Assembly: GCF_030160235.1 (NCBI RefSeq)
Contig: NZ_BSNY01000021.1
Span: 248,001 to 312,000, forward strand
Source: Mesorhizobium huakuii
GTDB lineage: Bacteria; Pseudomonadota; Alphaproteobacteria; Rhizobiales; Rhizobiaceae
Direction: 5' to 3'
DNA length: 64,000 nt
This document shows, piece after piece, positions 28,539-35,205 of the stretch; the stretch's first letter is position 1; each line of letters opens with the position of its first letter. The position numbers and the translations under genes were made by a program. The notes under the pieces were generated by a model. It was not told the origin of the DNA. It made no database searches and saw nothing but the letters and a program-made list of their open reading frames with translations.

Positions 28539-29569
28539 GCCGCCGCGTCCTTGCCGGAGCCGGTCTTTGCCACCCTTGCCGCCACGAGATCGGCGGCAAG
28601 CGCGCGCACCTCCGACATGTTGATGCCGACCAGCCGGGCAATATGCTGCTGCGGCAACAGTGAAAAGCCGGTGCAGGCGCCGGCCATGCCGGCGGCTATG
28701 GCGCCGATCGTGTCGGTGTCGCCGCCGAGATTGGCGCTGATCACAGCCGCCTGCCAGGGATCGCCGCCGGCGACTTCCAGCACCGCGAAGGCGGCAGGGA
28801 CCGATTCCTGGCTGGCGACGCCGGTGCCGATCAGGTCGGTGATCAGCCGGATCGCATCCCCCGTCACCTTTCCGCGCACCAGATCCTGCGCCCAGGCGAT
28901 ACGCGAGGCGATGTCGCCGCCGGTCACCCAATGGCCAAGCGCCGCCCCTCGCCTCGCCGCCGCGACGGCACTGTCGGAGGCAGCGCGCCAGTCGCCGCCG
29001 GAAACGCCACGGCTGACGGCGGCCGCGACCGCAGCGGCCGAGGCAATGGCGATCGAAGTGTTGTGCGTGGCGCGGCAGGTCTCGGCCACCTTGGCGAGGA
29101 ATGCGTCGAGCGGCTCCAGCGGCATCATGATGCCGACCGGCGCAATACGCATGGCAGCCCCATTGGTGTCGCCGCTGCGTCCCGCTTCCTCGGCCGGCAC
29201 GCCATTGTTGATGGCGTCGATGGCGCGCTTGGTCGAAGGCCCCAGAAGATCGTAGCTGCCGCGCGCCTTGACCTCGCGCTCCCATTCGAGCAGCGCGTTG
29301 ACCCAGCGCCTGTGGTCGAAGCGCTCGCCTGAAACAACCAGAATGCGGCCGAGCAGCAGCGCCTGTTCCGTATCGTCGGTGATCGTGCCGGCCAACAATC
29401 CCTTCGACACCGGATGATCGGCGAAGGGCGCGACGAAATCGTCGACATGGCCGTAGAGCTCGGCAATGCGCGCCGGCGACAGGAGCTGCGTCGGCATGCC
29501 GAGCGCGTCTCCCAGCGCCCCGCCGACAAGCGCGCCCATGGCACGATCGAGAATGGTGCTGTCCGCCAT
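28535..29569 (-). CDS. ADP-ribosylglycohydrolase family protein
   Basis: A 344-residue all-helical hydrolase of the DraG/ARH family. The metal-binding motifs are clear: 'GALVGGALGDALGMP' at the N-terminus, 'ITDDTEQALLLGRIL' (the TDDT Asp/Thr ligands) and 'LGGDTDTIGAIAAGMAG' near the C-terminus. Family members cleave N-glycosidic or O-glycosidic bonds of ADP-ribose and related nucleosides. Since it is packed with a sugar kinase and an importer, a small-molecule glycoside is a better guess than a modified protein. Three bases separate it from the GntR gene. Confidence 0.88.
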   Translation of the reverse strand: MADSTILDRAMGALVGGALGDALGMPTQLLSPARIAELYGHVDDFVAPFADHPVSKGLLAGTITDDTEQALLLGRILVVSGERFDHRRWVNALLEWEREVKARGSYDLLGPSTKRAIDAINNGVPAEEAGRSGDTNGAAMRIAPVGIMMPLEPLDAFLAKVAETCRATHNTSIAIASAAAVAAAVSRGVSGGDWRAASDSAVAAARRGAALGHWVTGGDIASRIAWAQDLVRGKVTGDAIRLITDLIGTGVASQESVPAAFAVLEVAGGDPWQAAVISANLGGDTDTIGAIAAGMAGACTGFSLLPQQHIARLVGINMSEVRALAADLVAARVAKTGSGKDAAA

Positions 29570-29572
29570 CGC

Positions 29573-30298
29573 TCAAAACCTCATATGCAGCGCGAAATGC
29601 GCGGGATTGAGCAGGCTGGTGACATATTCGATCGGCCGGTCGTCGGCCGCGCGCGTCAACCGGCGGCCGCGCAGGAAGGGCGTGCCTTGCGGGCAGCCCA
29701 GGATGGCCGCGTCCTCGGCATTGAGCATCTCGATGCCGACCCACTCCTCGCCATGGTCGGGGATGAGGCCGGCGTCGCGCAGCGTCTGGTGCAGCGAGCC
29801 TTCGCGCAGGCCACGCAGCGGCACATCCTCAAGCTCCGGCGACAGCGGCAGGCGGCTGCGCTCGATGGAAATCGCGTGGCCGTCGCTGGCATTGGTGCGC
29901 ACACGGTCGACAGCGATGAAGAACGGGCTTTCGATCTCCAGCAAGGCGGCGAGATCGGCGTCTTCGATGACCTCCAGCCGCAGCGTCCTCGTCTCGGCGT
30001 TGGCGCCGGCATTGGCCAGCGCCCGCGACCAGCCGATGGCGTCGTCGACCGGCTTGCCGTCAAAGGTGACGAAGGAGCCGATGCCGACCTTCGTGGTGAT
30101 CAGCCCGCGGCTGGACAGTTCCTCGAGGCCCTTGCGGACCGTGTTGCGGCTGACGGAGAAGCGCTGGACGAGTTCGTTCTCGCTTTGCAGGCGGTCGCCG
30201 AAGCCGAGCACGCCGGAGCGGATTTCATGTTCCAGAACGGTCGCGATCTGCTCGGGCTTGCCCGTGCCGGGAGACAATTGAACCGCGCGCCGCTTCAT
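29573..30298 (-). CDS. GntR family transcriptional regulator (HutC/UTRA type)
   Basis: A 241-residue regulator. Residues about 15-75 form the GntR winged helix ('LQSENELVQRFSVSRNTVRK', 'GLITTKVGIGSFV'). The rest is a UTRA ligand-binding domain, recognisable by 'FFIAVDRVRTNASDGHAISI' and 'GTPFLRGRRLTRAADDRPIE'. It is the first gene of the fourteen-gene minus-strand run, so it probably represses its own operon and is relieved by a pathway compound. ATG 30298 is taken as the start; two more residues are possible upstream. Confidence 0.88.
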   Translation of the reverse strand: MKRRAVQLSPGTGKPEQIATVLEHEIRSGVLGFGDRLQSENELVQRFSVSRNTVRKGLEELSSRGLITTKVGIGSFVTFDGKPVDDAIGWSRALANAGANAETRTLRLEVIEDADLAALLEIESPFFIAVDRVRTNASDGHAISIERSRLPLSPELEDVPLRGLREGSLHQTLRDAGLIPDHGEEWVGIEMLNAEDAAILGCPQGTPFLRGRRLTRAADDRPIEYVTSLLNPAHFALHMRF

Positions 30299-30305
30299 AT
30301 GCATA

Positions 30306-30341
30306 CCTGTTCAGTGAACCTGTATAGTCCTGTTCAATACA
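30306..30341. promoter_or_regulatory. Candidate GntR operator
   Basis: Just upstream of the regulator start are repeated CCTGT boxes (30306, 30319 and 30329), two identical CCTGTTCA copies 23 bases apart, the small dyad TTCAGTGAA (30310-30318) and the inverted repeat TGTAT-N11-ATACA (30321-30341). HutC-group GntR proteins bind GT-rich/AC-rich dyads of this kind. The position fits autoregulation and control of the whole run. Confidence 0.4.
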
Positions 30342-30436
30342 TGGCTGTAAGCCTCCTGTCAATGCGATGCCGAGACAGGTCAAACAGACCGCCCCTGTTC
30401 CCGATAGTGTGGTAGGTTCCGGGTCGAAGGAGCAAC

Positions 30437-30694
30437 ATGTCCCAATCAACAGAGCACAAGAATCCCAAACTGATCGTCGTGGTCGCGTTCGACCGCGGCG
30501 AGGACGGTGAATTGTTTCCGGCCTTCGGCCCCGCTGACCAGCAGAGCGAAGACCGCGCCATACGCACCGCCCGGACTCTGGCGACAAAACATGTCGGCGT
30601 CATCGCCTGGAGCCGCGATGCCGACCCGACACTTGGCGACTACGGCCCGCCGACCACGTTGTTCGTCAGCGGCGACGTGCCCGACATGGAGTAG
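30437..30694 (+). CDS. Conserved small protein of unknown function
   Basis: An 85-residue protein with 'LIVVVAFDRGEDGELFPAF' followed by 'TLATKHVGVIAWSRDADPTL'. It looks like a compact alpha/beta protein with no signal peptide or membrane segment. The start is supported by AAGGAGCAAC just before ATG. It is divergent from the GntR gene. I do not recognise a family with confidence; it resembles hypothetical proteins common in Mesorhizobium. Confidence 0.65.
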   Translation: MSQSTEHKNPKLIVVVAFDRGEDGELFPAFGPADQQSEDRAIRTARTLATKHVGVIAWSRDADPTLGDYGPPTTLFVSGDVPDME

Positions 30695-30754
30695 CGGCGA
30701 CGCCCTCTGCAGGCTGGCAAAATGAAATCTGGTTTTAATATTTGCCGACAGAGC

Positions 30755-30780
30755 GGAACCGTTTTCTCTCGCTGCCGGTT
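30755..30780 (+). promoter_or_regulatory. EcfG-like promoter upstream of small secreted protein
   Basis: GGAAC (30755-30759), a 17-base spacer and GGTT (30777-30780) approximate the EcfG general-stress sigma factor pattern GGAAC-N16/17-CGTT. The start codon lies 50 bases downstream. Confidence 0.45.
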
Positions 30781-30829
30781 TATCTGCAGGTCGTTTATTC
30801 CAATGACCTCGACAGAGAGGAATTTCCAG

Positions 30830-31126
30830 ATGAACTTCAAGATGCTGACGATGGGCGCGATGGCGCTTGCAATGATGACTGGGTCGGCGCTGGCCGCGTC
30901 AAATGGCAGCGGCTCCTCCGCGCTCGACAATCCGGAAAAGATGGCGCCTTTCTATACCGACGCCGGCATGAAGACGATGAAGTCCGAAAAGGAATTCAAG
31001 GTAGCCTGGATGGCGATGAAGGACGAAGACCGTGCGGGCATGATGAAGGAATGCGGCGACAAGGCCATTGCCAAGTCGCATGACAATTTCTGCAAGATGA
31101 CCAAGCAGCTTGGCGGCGCGAACTGA
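30830..31126 (+). CDS. Small secreted protein of unknown function
   Basis: A 98-residue protein with a signal peptide (MNFKMLTMGAMALAMMTGSA, cleavage near ALA-AS). The mature part is rich in Met, Lys and Asp, with two cysteines in 'MKECGDKAI' and 'HDNFCKM' that could form a disulfide. The ATG at 30830 follows GAGAGGAATTTCC. A longer frame from 30722 would bury the signal peptide and is rejected. It should be periplasmic. A good terminator follows. Confidence 0.75.
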   Translation: MNFKMLTMGAMALAMMTGSALAASNGSGSSALDNPEKMAPFYTDAGMKTMKSEKEFKVAWMAMKDEDRAGMMKECGDKAIAKSHDNFCKMTKQLGGAN

Positions 31127-31168
31127 CGCTCCGCGATTGGGCACAGCCCCGATTGACCATTTGGATAA

Positions 31169-31193
31169 GGCGGGCCCCAGTGCCCGTCTTTTC
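31169..31193 (+). terminator. Rho-independent terminator
   Basis: GGCGGGC-cccagt-GCCCGTC forms a seven-pair stem (one G-T pair) followed by TTTTCC, 43 bases after the stop of the small secreted protein gene. Confidence 0.65.
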
Positions 31194-31310
31194 CTTTCGG
31201 CCATAAGCCCATCACGCAGCCGCTGGCGGATTCAATTCGCGACAACGGTTCAGCAAAGATGTAGCATCAATGCTTGGAGCGGCAGAACGCCGGTCGTTTG
31301 GCTTTTGCCT

Positions 31311-32381
31311 ATGTTTCAACCCATTGCGAATATCGAGGATGCGCAAACGCTGGCGCAGGCGATCGTCAACACGATCACCGAACCATTCCTGGTGCTCGAC
31401 GAGCGGTTTCGTGTGCTGGCCGCCAGCCGATCCTTCTACAAGACATTCGAGGTCGACCCCGCGCAGACGCAAGGTACGCTGCTCTACGCCCTCGGCGACG
31501 GTCAGTGGGACATTCCCGCACTTCGCCTGCTGCTGGAGACGATCATCCCCGAGAAAACCGCCATGGACGGTTTCGAGGTCGAGCATGATTTCCCGCGGAT
31601 TGGCCGCCGCACCATGCTGCTCAACGCCCGCAAGGTGCTTTACGACCACAGCCCGGCCGTCACCATCCTGCTCGCCTTCAATGATATTACCGCCCGCCGT
31701 GCCATCGAGCGGGAAAAGGAAGAGTTGCTGCGCCGCACCGAGGATCTGCTCCAGCAGAAGGACGTGCTGCTGCGCGAGATGGAGCACCGGGTCGCCAACA
31801 GCCTGCAGATCATCGCCAGCATCCTGTTGCTGAAGGCACGCTCGGTCACGTCGGAAGAGACGCGCCAGCACCTCAAGGATGCCCACCAGCGCGTGCTGTC
31901 CGTGGCCGAGGTGCAACGCCATCTCCACACCTCGGTCGGCGTCGACGAGATCGATGTCGGCTCCTACCTTCCAAAATTGTGCGGCAGCCTCGCCTCATCG
32001 ATGATTGGTGAAGCCCAGCCGATCATGGTCACTGTCACGACGGAAGATGGCAGAATGGATTCGCAAAAGGCGGTCAGCCTCGGGCTGATCGTCACCGAAC
32101 TCGTGCTCAACGCCATCAAATATGCCTTCCCTGAGGAAAAGGCCGCCGCCCGTATTCAGGTTACCTTCGAGACCGCTGGCAGCGACTGGAAACTGACGGT
32201 GTCGGACAATGGCGTCGGCAAGACCGCGAATGACTTGCCGAGCAAGGGGCTCGGAACCGCCATCATCGAGGCATTGGTGAGACAGCTGGAAGCCAAGGTG
32301 GAAACCATCAGCAACAACGACGGCACAAGCGTCTCGGTCACCCGGGCAACATTCACGTCGCGGGTGCCGCGCGCGGCGTAG
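31311..32381 (+). CDS. Sensor histidine kinase, PAS plus HisKA_2 type
   Basis: A 356-residue cytoplasmic kinase. An N-terminal PAS-like domain spans about residues 10-125, and a coiled linker leads to the HisKA_2 dimer segment with the phospho-acceptor in 'EMEHRVANSLQIIASILLL' (His159). ATP-binding boxes follow: 'LVLNAIKYAFPEE' (N box, about 266), 'VSDNGVG' and 'GLGTAIIEALVRQLEA'. Kinases of this type in alphaproteobacteria often feed the PhyR-EcfG stress pathway. I take ATG 31311, since the long upstream extension looks non-coding. No response regulator is adjacent. Confidence 0.85.
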   Translation: MFQPIANIEDAQTLAQAIVNTITEPFLVLDERFRVLAASRSFYKTFEVDPAQTQGTLLYALGDGQWDIPALRLLLETIIPEKTAMDGFEVEHDFPRIGRRTMLLNARKVLYDHSPAVTILLAFNDITARRAIEREKEELLRRTEDLLQQKDVLLREMEHRVANSLQIIASILLLKARSVTSEETRQHLKDAHQRVLSVAEVQRHLHTSVGVDEIDVGSYLPKLCGSLASSMIGEAQPIMVTVTTEDGRMDSQKAVSLGLIVTELVLNAIKYAFPEEKAAARIQVTFETAGSDWKLTVSDNGVGKTANDLPSKGLGTAIIEALVRQLEAKVETISNNDGTSVSVTRATFTSRVPRAA

Positions 32382-32671
32382 GAGCTGCTACCCGCTCGAC
32401 GGCCTTCCCGACATCGCCTCGGTCCTGGTCCATTCCGGTCAGATGTGGCGGTCGATGCCGCGTATGATCTTGATCGCCTCTGCTTCCGCTATGCCGACCA
32501 ACGCAGTATGCCCTGGATGCTCTCGATATATCCGCGAGCCGCCACCCTCCGCCGCAAGGCATGAATATCATCGCGAATTGCGCAGAGTGTGGTTCTGAGT
32601 GTTGCAGGCATTTGGGCTGCCTTCCGCAAACTCGACTGTCTCGACGCAAGCCGGTTCCCTCGGCTTCAACG
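32382..32671. other. Intergenic stretch without a supportable gene
   Basis: Between the histidine kinase and the terminator at 32677 the only open frames are short, low-complexity and lack ribosome sites. I see no conserved motif or RNA fold here. Confidence 0.5.
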
Positions 32672-32676
32672 CAAAA

Positions 32677-32702
32677 GCCCGCTCCGGGATACCGGGGCGG
32701 GC
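32677..32702 (-). terminator. Rho-independent terminator, minus strand
   Basis: GCCCGCTCCGG (32677-32687) pairs with CCGGGGCGGGC (32692-32702). On the minus strand the stem is followed by TTTTGC. It lies about 185 bases beyond the DUF3309 gene and is the likely end of its transcript. Confidence 0.6.
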
Positions 32703-32887
32703 CTTGGAGGAGGATGAAGGGGTGGGACCCTCTCCTCTTGTTTCCACGGGGGGGTGTGGACCGAAATCACCATACGCTAGTCCTGCGGGATTTCGGATCA
32801 CAAGCCGGCTTGCCTACATCACAATCCGGTGCGCCTCGACCTCCGCGCGGTCACGAGATTGCGATCATCCTGGTGGCTGGCAGGCAG

Positions 32888-33052
32888 CTAGATGCGTCCT
32901 AGCACCACGAGGATGATGAGGATCAGCAGCACAAGGCCGAGCCCGCCGCCACCATAGTAGCCTGTCCCATAGAACGGCCCGCCGCCGAGGCCGCTGAAGC
33001 CGCCAAGCAGCGCAATGACAAGAATGATGATGAGTATCGTGCCTAAGCTCAT
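32888..33052 (-). CDS. DUF3309 small membrane protein
   Basis: A 54-residue hydrophobic protein beginning MSLGTILIIILVIALLGG, with a glycine/tyrosine-rich middle ('GFSGLGGGPFYGTGYYGGGG') and a second hydrophobic segment ending VVLGRI. This is the DUF3309 pattern common in rhizobia. ATG 33052 is taken as the start; the in-frame extension to 33223 is not hydrophobic and is rejected. An exact EcfG promoter motif lies 69 bases upstream, so a stress role is likely. Confidence 0.82.
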   Translation of the reverse strand: MSLGTILIIILVIALLGGFSGLGGGPFYGTGYYGGGGLGLVLLILIILVVLGRI

Positions 33053-33120
33053 TTTTCCCGTTCCCTTGGGCGCCGATGCGCCGGTTTGAGCACCGCCGGA
33101 CGCGGTGTTTCGAAGACGAG

Positions 33121-33145
33121 AACGTTCGAGCCGCCTTACCGTTCC
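33121..33145 (-). promoter_or_regulatory. EcfG promoter of the DUF3309 gene
   Basis: On the minus strand GGAAC, 16 bases and CGTT match the EcfG consensus exactly. The start codon of the DUF3309 gene is about 69 bases downstream. Confidence 0.65.
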
Positions 33146-33226
33146 GCCCCTGACGTTCGCCGGCGAACGAAAGGACCCGGTCTTTCGGACAAATACAGGA
33201 TGGGAATTGAAAGCGCCCGACATGCA

Positions 33227-33253
33227 GGAAGCCCGCCCGAGTGGCGGGCTTCC
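33227..33253 (-). terminator. Symmetrical terminator hairpin
   Basis: GGAAGCCCGCC (33227-33237) and GGCGGGCTTCC (33243-33253) form a perfect 11-pair stem around CGAGT. It lies 57 bases beyond the glycine-rich protein gene on the minus strand and just upstream of the DUF3309 promoter, insulating the two units. Confidence 0.65.
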
Positions 33254-33309
33254 AACCGCCTGGAGGCCACGGCGTCAAAAGCCTCACGGCTCCATCCATG
33301 GGCCTTGCT

Positions 33310-33906
33310 TCAGCGACGGGCGATCAACAGGCAGAGTTGACGCAGATCGCGATCATAGCTGCCCTCGCTGCTAAGCACGTCGACACAGCGCTTCTTCATG
33401 CGCGCCACCTGGCTGCTGGACATCTGCGCCACGACACCCGGCAGGCTCGGATGGCTGGGATTGCTCGGATTGCTGGGGTTCGAGGGATTGCTGGGATTGG
33501 TTCCGCCACCAATACCCAAGCCGACGCCGACGCCGGTCGTGCCACCGATATTGGCGCCGAGGCCGGCGGTGACGCCGCCAGTGCCACCGACATTAGCGCC
33601 CAGCCCGGCGGTGACGCCGCCCGTGCCGCCAACATTGGCGTTTGCGCCGGCATTGATGCCGCTACCGCCGCCGACGGAAGCACCAAGCCCGGCACTGACG
33701 CCGTTGGATCCGCCGACATTGGCACCGGCTCCGGCGTTGATGCCACCGCCGCCACCGACAGAAGCGCCGACGCCGGCATTGACGCCACCGCCGCCGCCCA
33801 CCGAGGCGCCGACGCCGAGCCCAGCCGCGCTGGCCGGCATGGAAAGAACGAGGACCATTGCACTACCCGCCAACACATTGGCGACTGTTCTGATGGTGAA
33901 AGCCAT
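33310..33906 (-). CDS. Secreted glycine-rich repeat protein
   Basis: A 198-residue exported protein. A signal peptide (MAFTIRTVANVLAGSAMVLV, cleavage near ASA-AG) is followed by seven tandem 14-residue repeats of the type 'VGASVGGGGGVNAG', then five NPS triplets ('NPSNPSNPSNPSNPSHPS'), and a charged C-terminal domain 'QVARMKKRCVDVLSSEGSYD' with two cysteines. The repeats could form a beta-roll or an extended surface fibre. ATG 33906 follows a CAGGAGAG site. I know no function; similar proteins seem confined to Mesorhizobium-like genomes, from memory. Confidence 0.75.
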   Translation of the reverse strand: MAFTIRTVANVLAGSAMVLVLSMPASAAGLGVGASVGGGGGVNAGVGASVGGGGGINAGAGANVGGSNGVSAGLGASVGGGSGINAGANANVGGTGGVTAGLGANVGGTGGVTAGLGANIGGTTGVGVGLGIGGGTNPSNPSNPSNPSNPSHPSLPGVVAQMSSSQVARMKKRCVDVLSSEGSYDRDLRQLCLLIARR

Positions 33907-34292
33907 AACACTCTCCTGTTGTCGTTGCGCTAAGGCAGTCGGCGTACAACCGATTGCAAGTTCAGCTACGCGGCAGGTGAGCTTCAGTTTCAGTCTCGCG
34001 CACAATTACGCAAATGATGGTATTTATTGCAAAAAAACGGATGATATAAGAGGAGTAAAACTGTATTACAAATGCAAAAAATATTCTTGGCTTGGAAAAG
34101 ACTTCATCGACATAATTCATTGGGCGTGGCGAAAAACGATTCTATCGGAATCGTCATTGTTGCCGGTAGGAGCCTCACCAAACCTAGGGAGGAAACGCGT
34201 CAGCGCTTCTGTGAAATGGGTGAGCCGCCCCAGGAAGCGCCGTCACCCAGGTCAAACTGGATTGGCCGCCTCTTCAACCGACGACCTTGCCC
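33907..34292. other. AT-rich intergenic stretch
   Basis: This gap between the glycine-rich gene and the methyltransferase-like gene includes a markedly AT-rich part at about 34010-34150 with several A runs. It holds the promoter of the glycine-rich gene. I see no supportable gene; the lower GC could mark an old insertion. Confidence 0.4.
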
Positions 34293-35018
34293 TCAGAATA
34301 GGCGGTAGAACAGCCTGTAGCGCACACGTTCCATGTAGGCGCGATACTCCGGCTCAGCGGCCAGAAGGGCTTCCTCGCGCAGGATACGATAGAGCTGCAT
34401 GTAGGTGATGACCGCATAGACCGCGAGATTGTGGAAGGAAAACGCCGACAGCAGATAGAGCACATGGCCGGCAAGGTAGCCGGCATAGATCGGGTGCCGA
34501 ACAATCCGGTAGGCGCCACCAGTCATCACGCCGCGATTGGCAGGCAGGATGGCGAAGGAACGGCCAAGCGATATCTTGCCCCAGATGACAAACAACAGCG
34601 CAACGAACTGCAGCGGCGCGGCGAAATAGACGGGAACAAGCGCTATGCCCGGCTGGAGGCTGATCAACGCAACCCCGAAACTCGCGGTCACGGAGACGAT
34701 GACCGTAAGCGGATTCCAGTCACGGGTGACCGGGCGTCGCGACAGAAGCAGCCAGGTGAAAGTGAGTATCTCGGAAATCGCCACCAGCGCGGCGTTGATC
34801 CGGGTCGGGTCCTCCATGACCTGGGACACGCCGCGATAGACGAACAGCCCCGCGCAGGCCAGGGCACAGAGGCGAAAGAAGCCTTCGCGCAGGTCGACCA
34901 GTATGTCACGCCTGCGCGCGGCGGAGAAAAATCCGCCCTCATTATTATGCGAAAACGCTTCACTTTTTGACGTGAGCAACGCAAGCACCCCGATGATCCC
35001 TCGAAGGGACCATTGCAC
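34293..35018 (-). CDS. Isoprenylcysteine methyltransferase-like membrane protein
   Basis: A membrane protein of up to 241 residues with five or six hydrophobic segments. The C-terminal 'GGAYRIVRHPIYAGYLAGHV' and 'REEALLAAEPEYRAYMERV' are the RHPxY and E..L....Y..Y motifs of the ICMT/phospholipid methyltransferase superfamily, which bind S-adenosylmethionine. The start is unsure: the longest frame begins with GTG at 35018, and no good ATG follows before the first helix. It stands alone. The methyl acceptor is unknown. Confidence 0.75.
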   Translation of the reverse strand: MQWSLRGIIGVLALLTSKSEAFSHNNEGGFFSAARRRDILVDLREGFFRLCALACAGLFVYRGVSQVMEDPTRINAALVAISEILTFTWLLLSRRPVTRDWNPLTVIVSVTASFGVALISLQPGIALVPVYFAAPLQFVALLFVIWGKISLGRSFAILPANRGVMTGGAYRIVRHPIYAGYLAGHVLYLLSAFSFHNLAVYAVITYMQLYRILREEALLAAEPEYRAYMERVRYRLFYRLF

Positions 35019-35205
35019 GCAACCATTGCCGGGCGGTTAACCGGCAAGATCGGAACGATGCCAATGGAATTTGAGTAGAGCATGCATGTTTCGACACCGC
35101 TGCAAGCGGCGCTACAATTTATGCTTGCATTTTTGGAACAAATAAGGAACGATATACGGATTAACCGCTGAGGCGGACCAGGTTTTTTGGGGGGAGGTCC
35201 AGCAT

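Noticed and set aside
32561-32916. Overlapping short frames on both strands after the histidine kinase
   Set aside because: No ribosome sites, no hydrophobic or conserved pattern, and a terminator hairpin lies inside them.
33430-33840. Regular repeats considered as a CRISPR array
   Set aside because: The 42-base period is coding, has no unique spacers and no cas genes are near.
33241-34408. Plus-strand frames antisense to the glycine-rich protein
   Set aside because: Repeats on one strand always give open repeats on the other; only the minus frame has a signal peptide and ribosome site.
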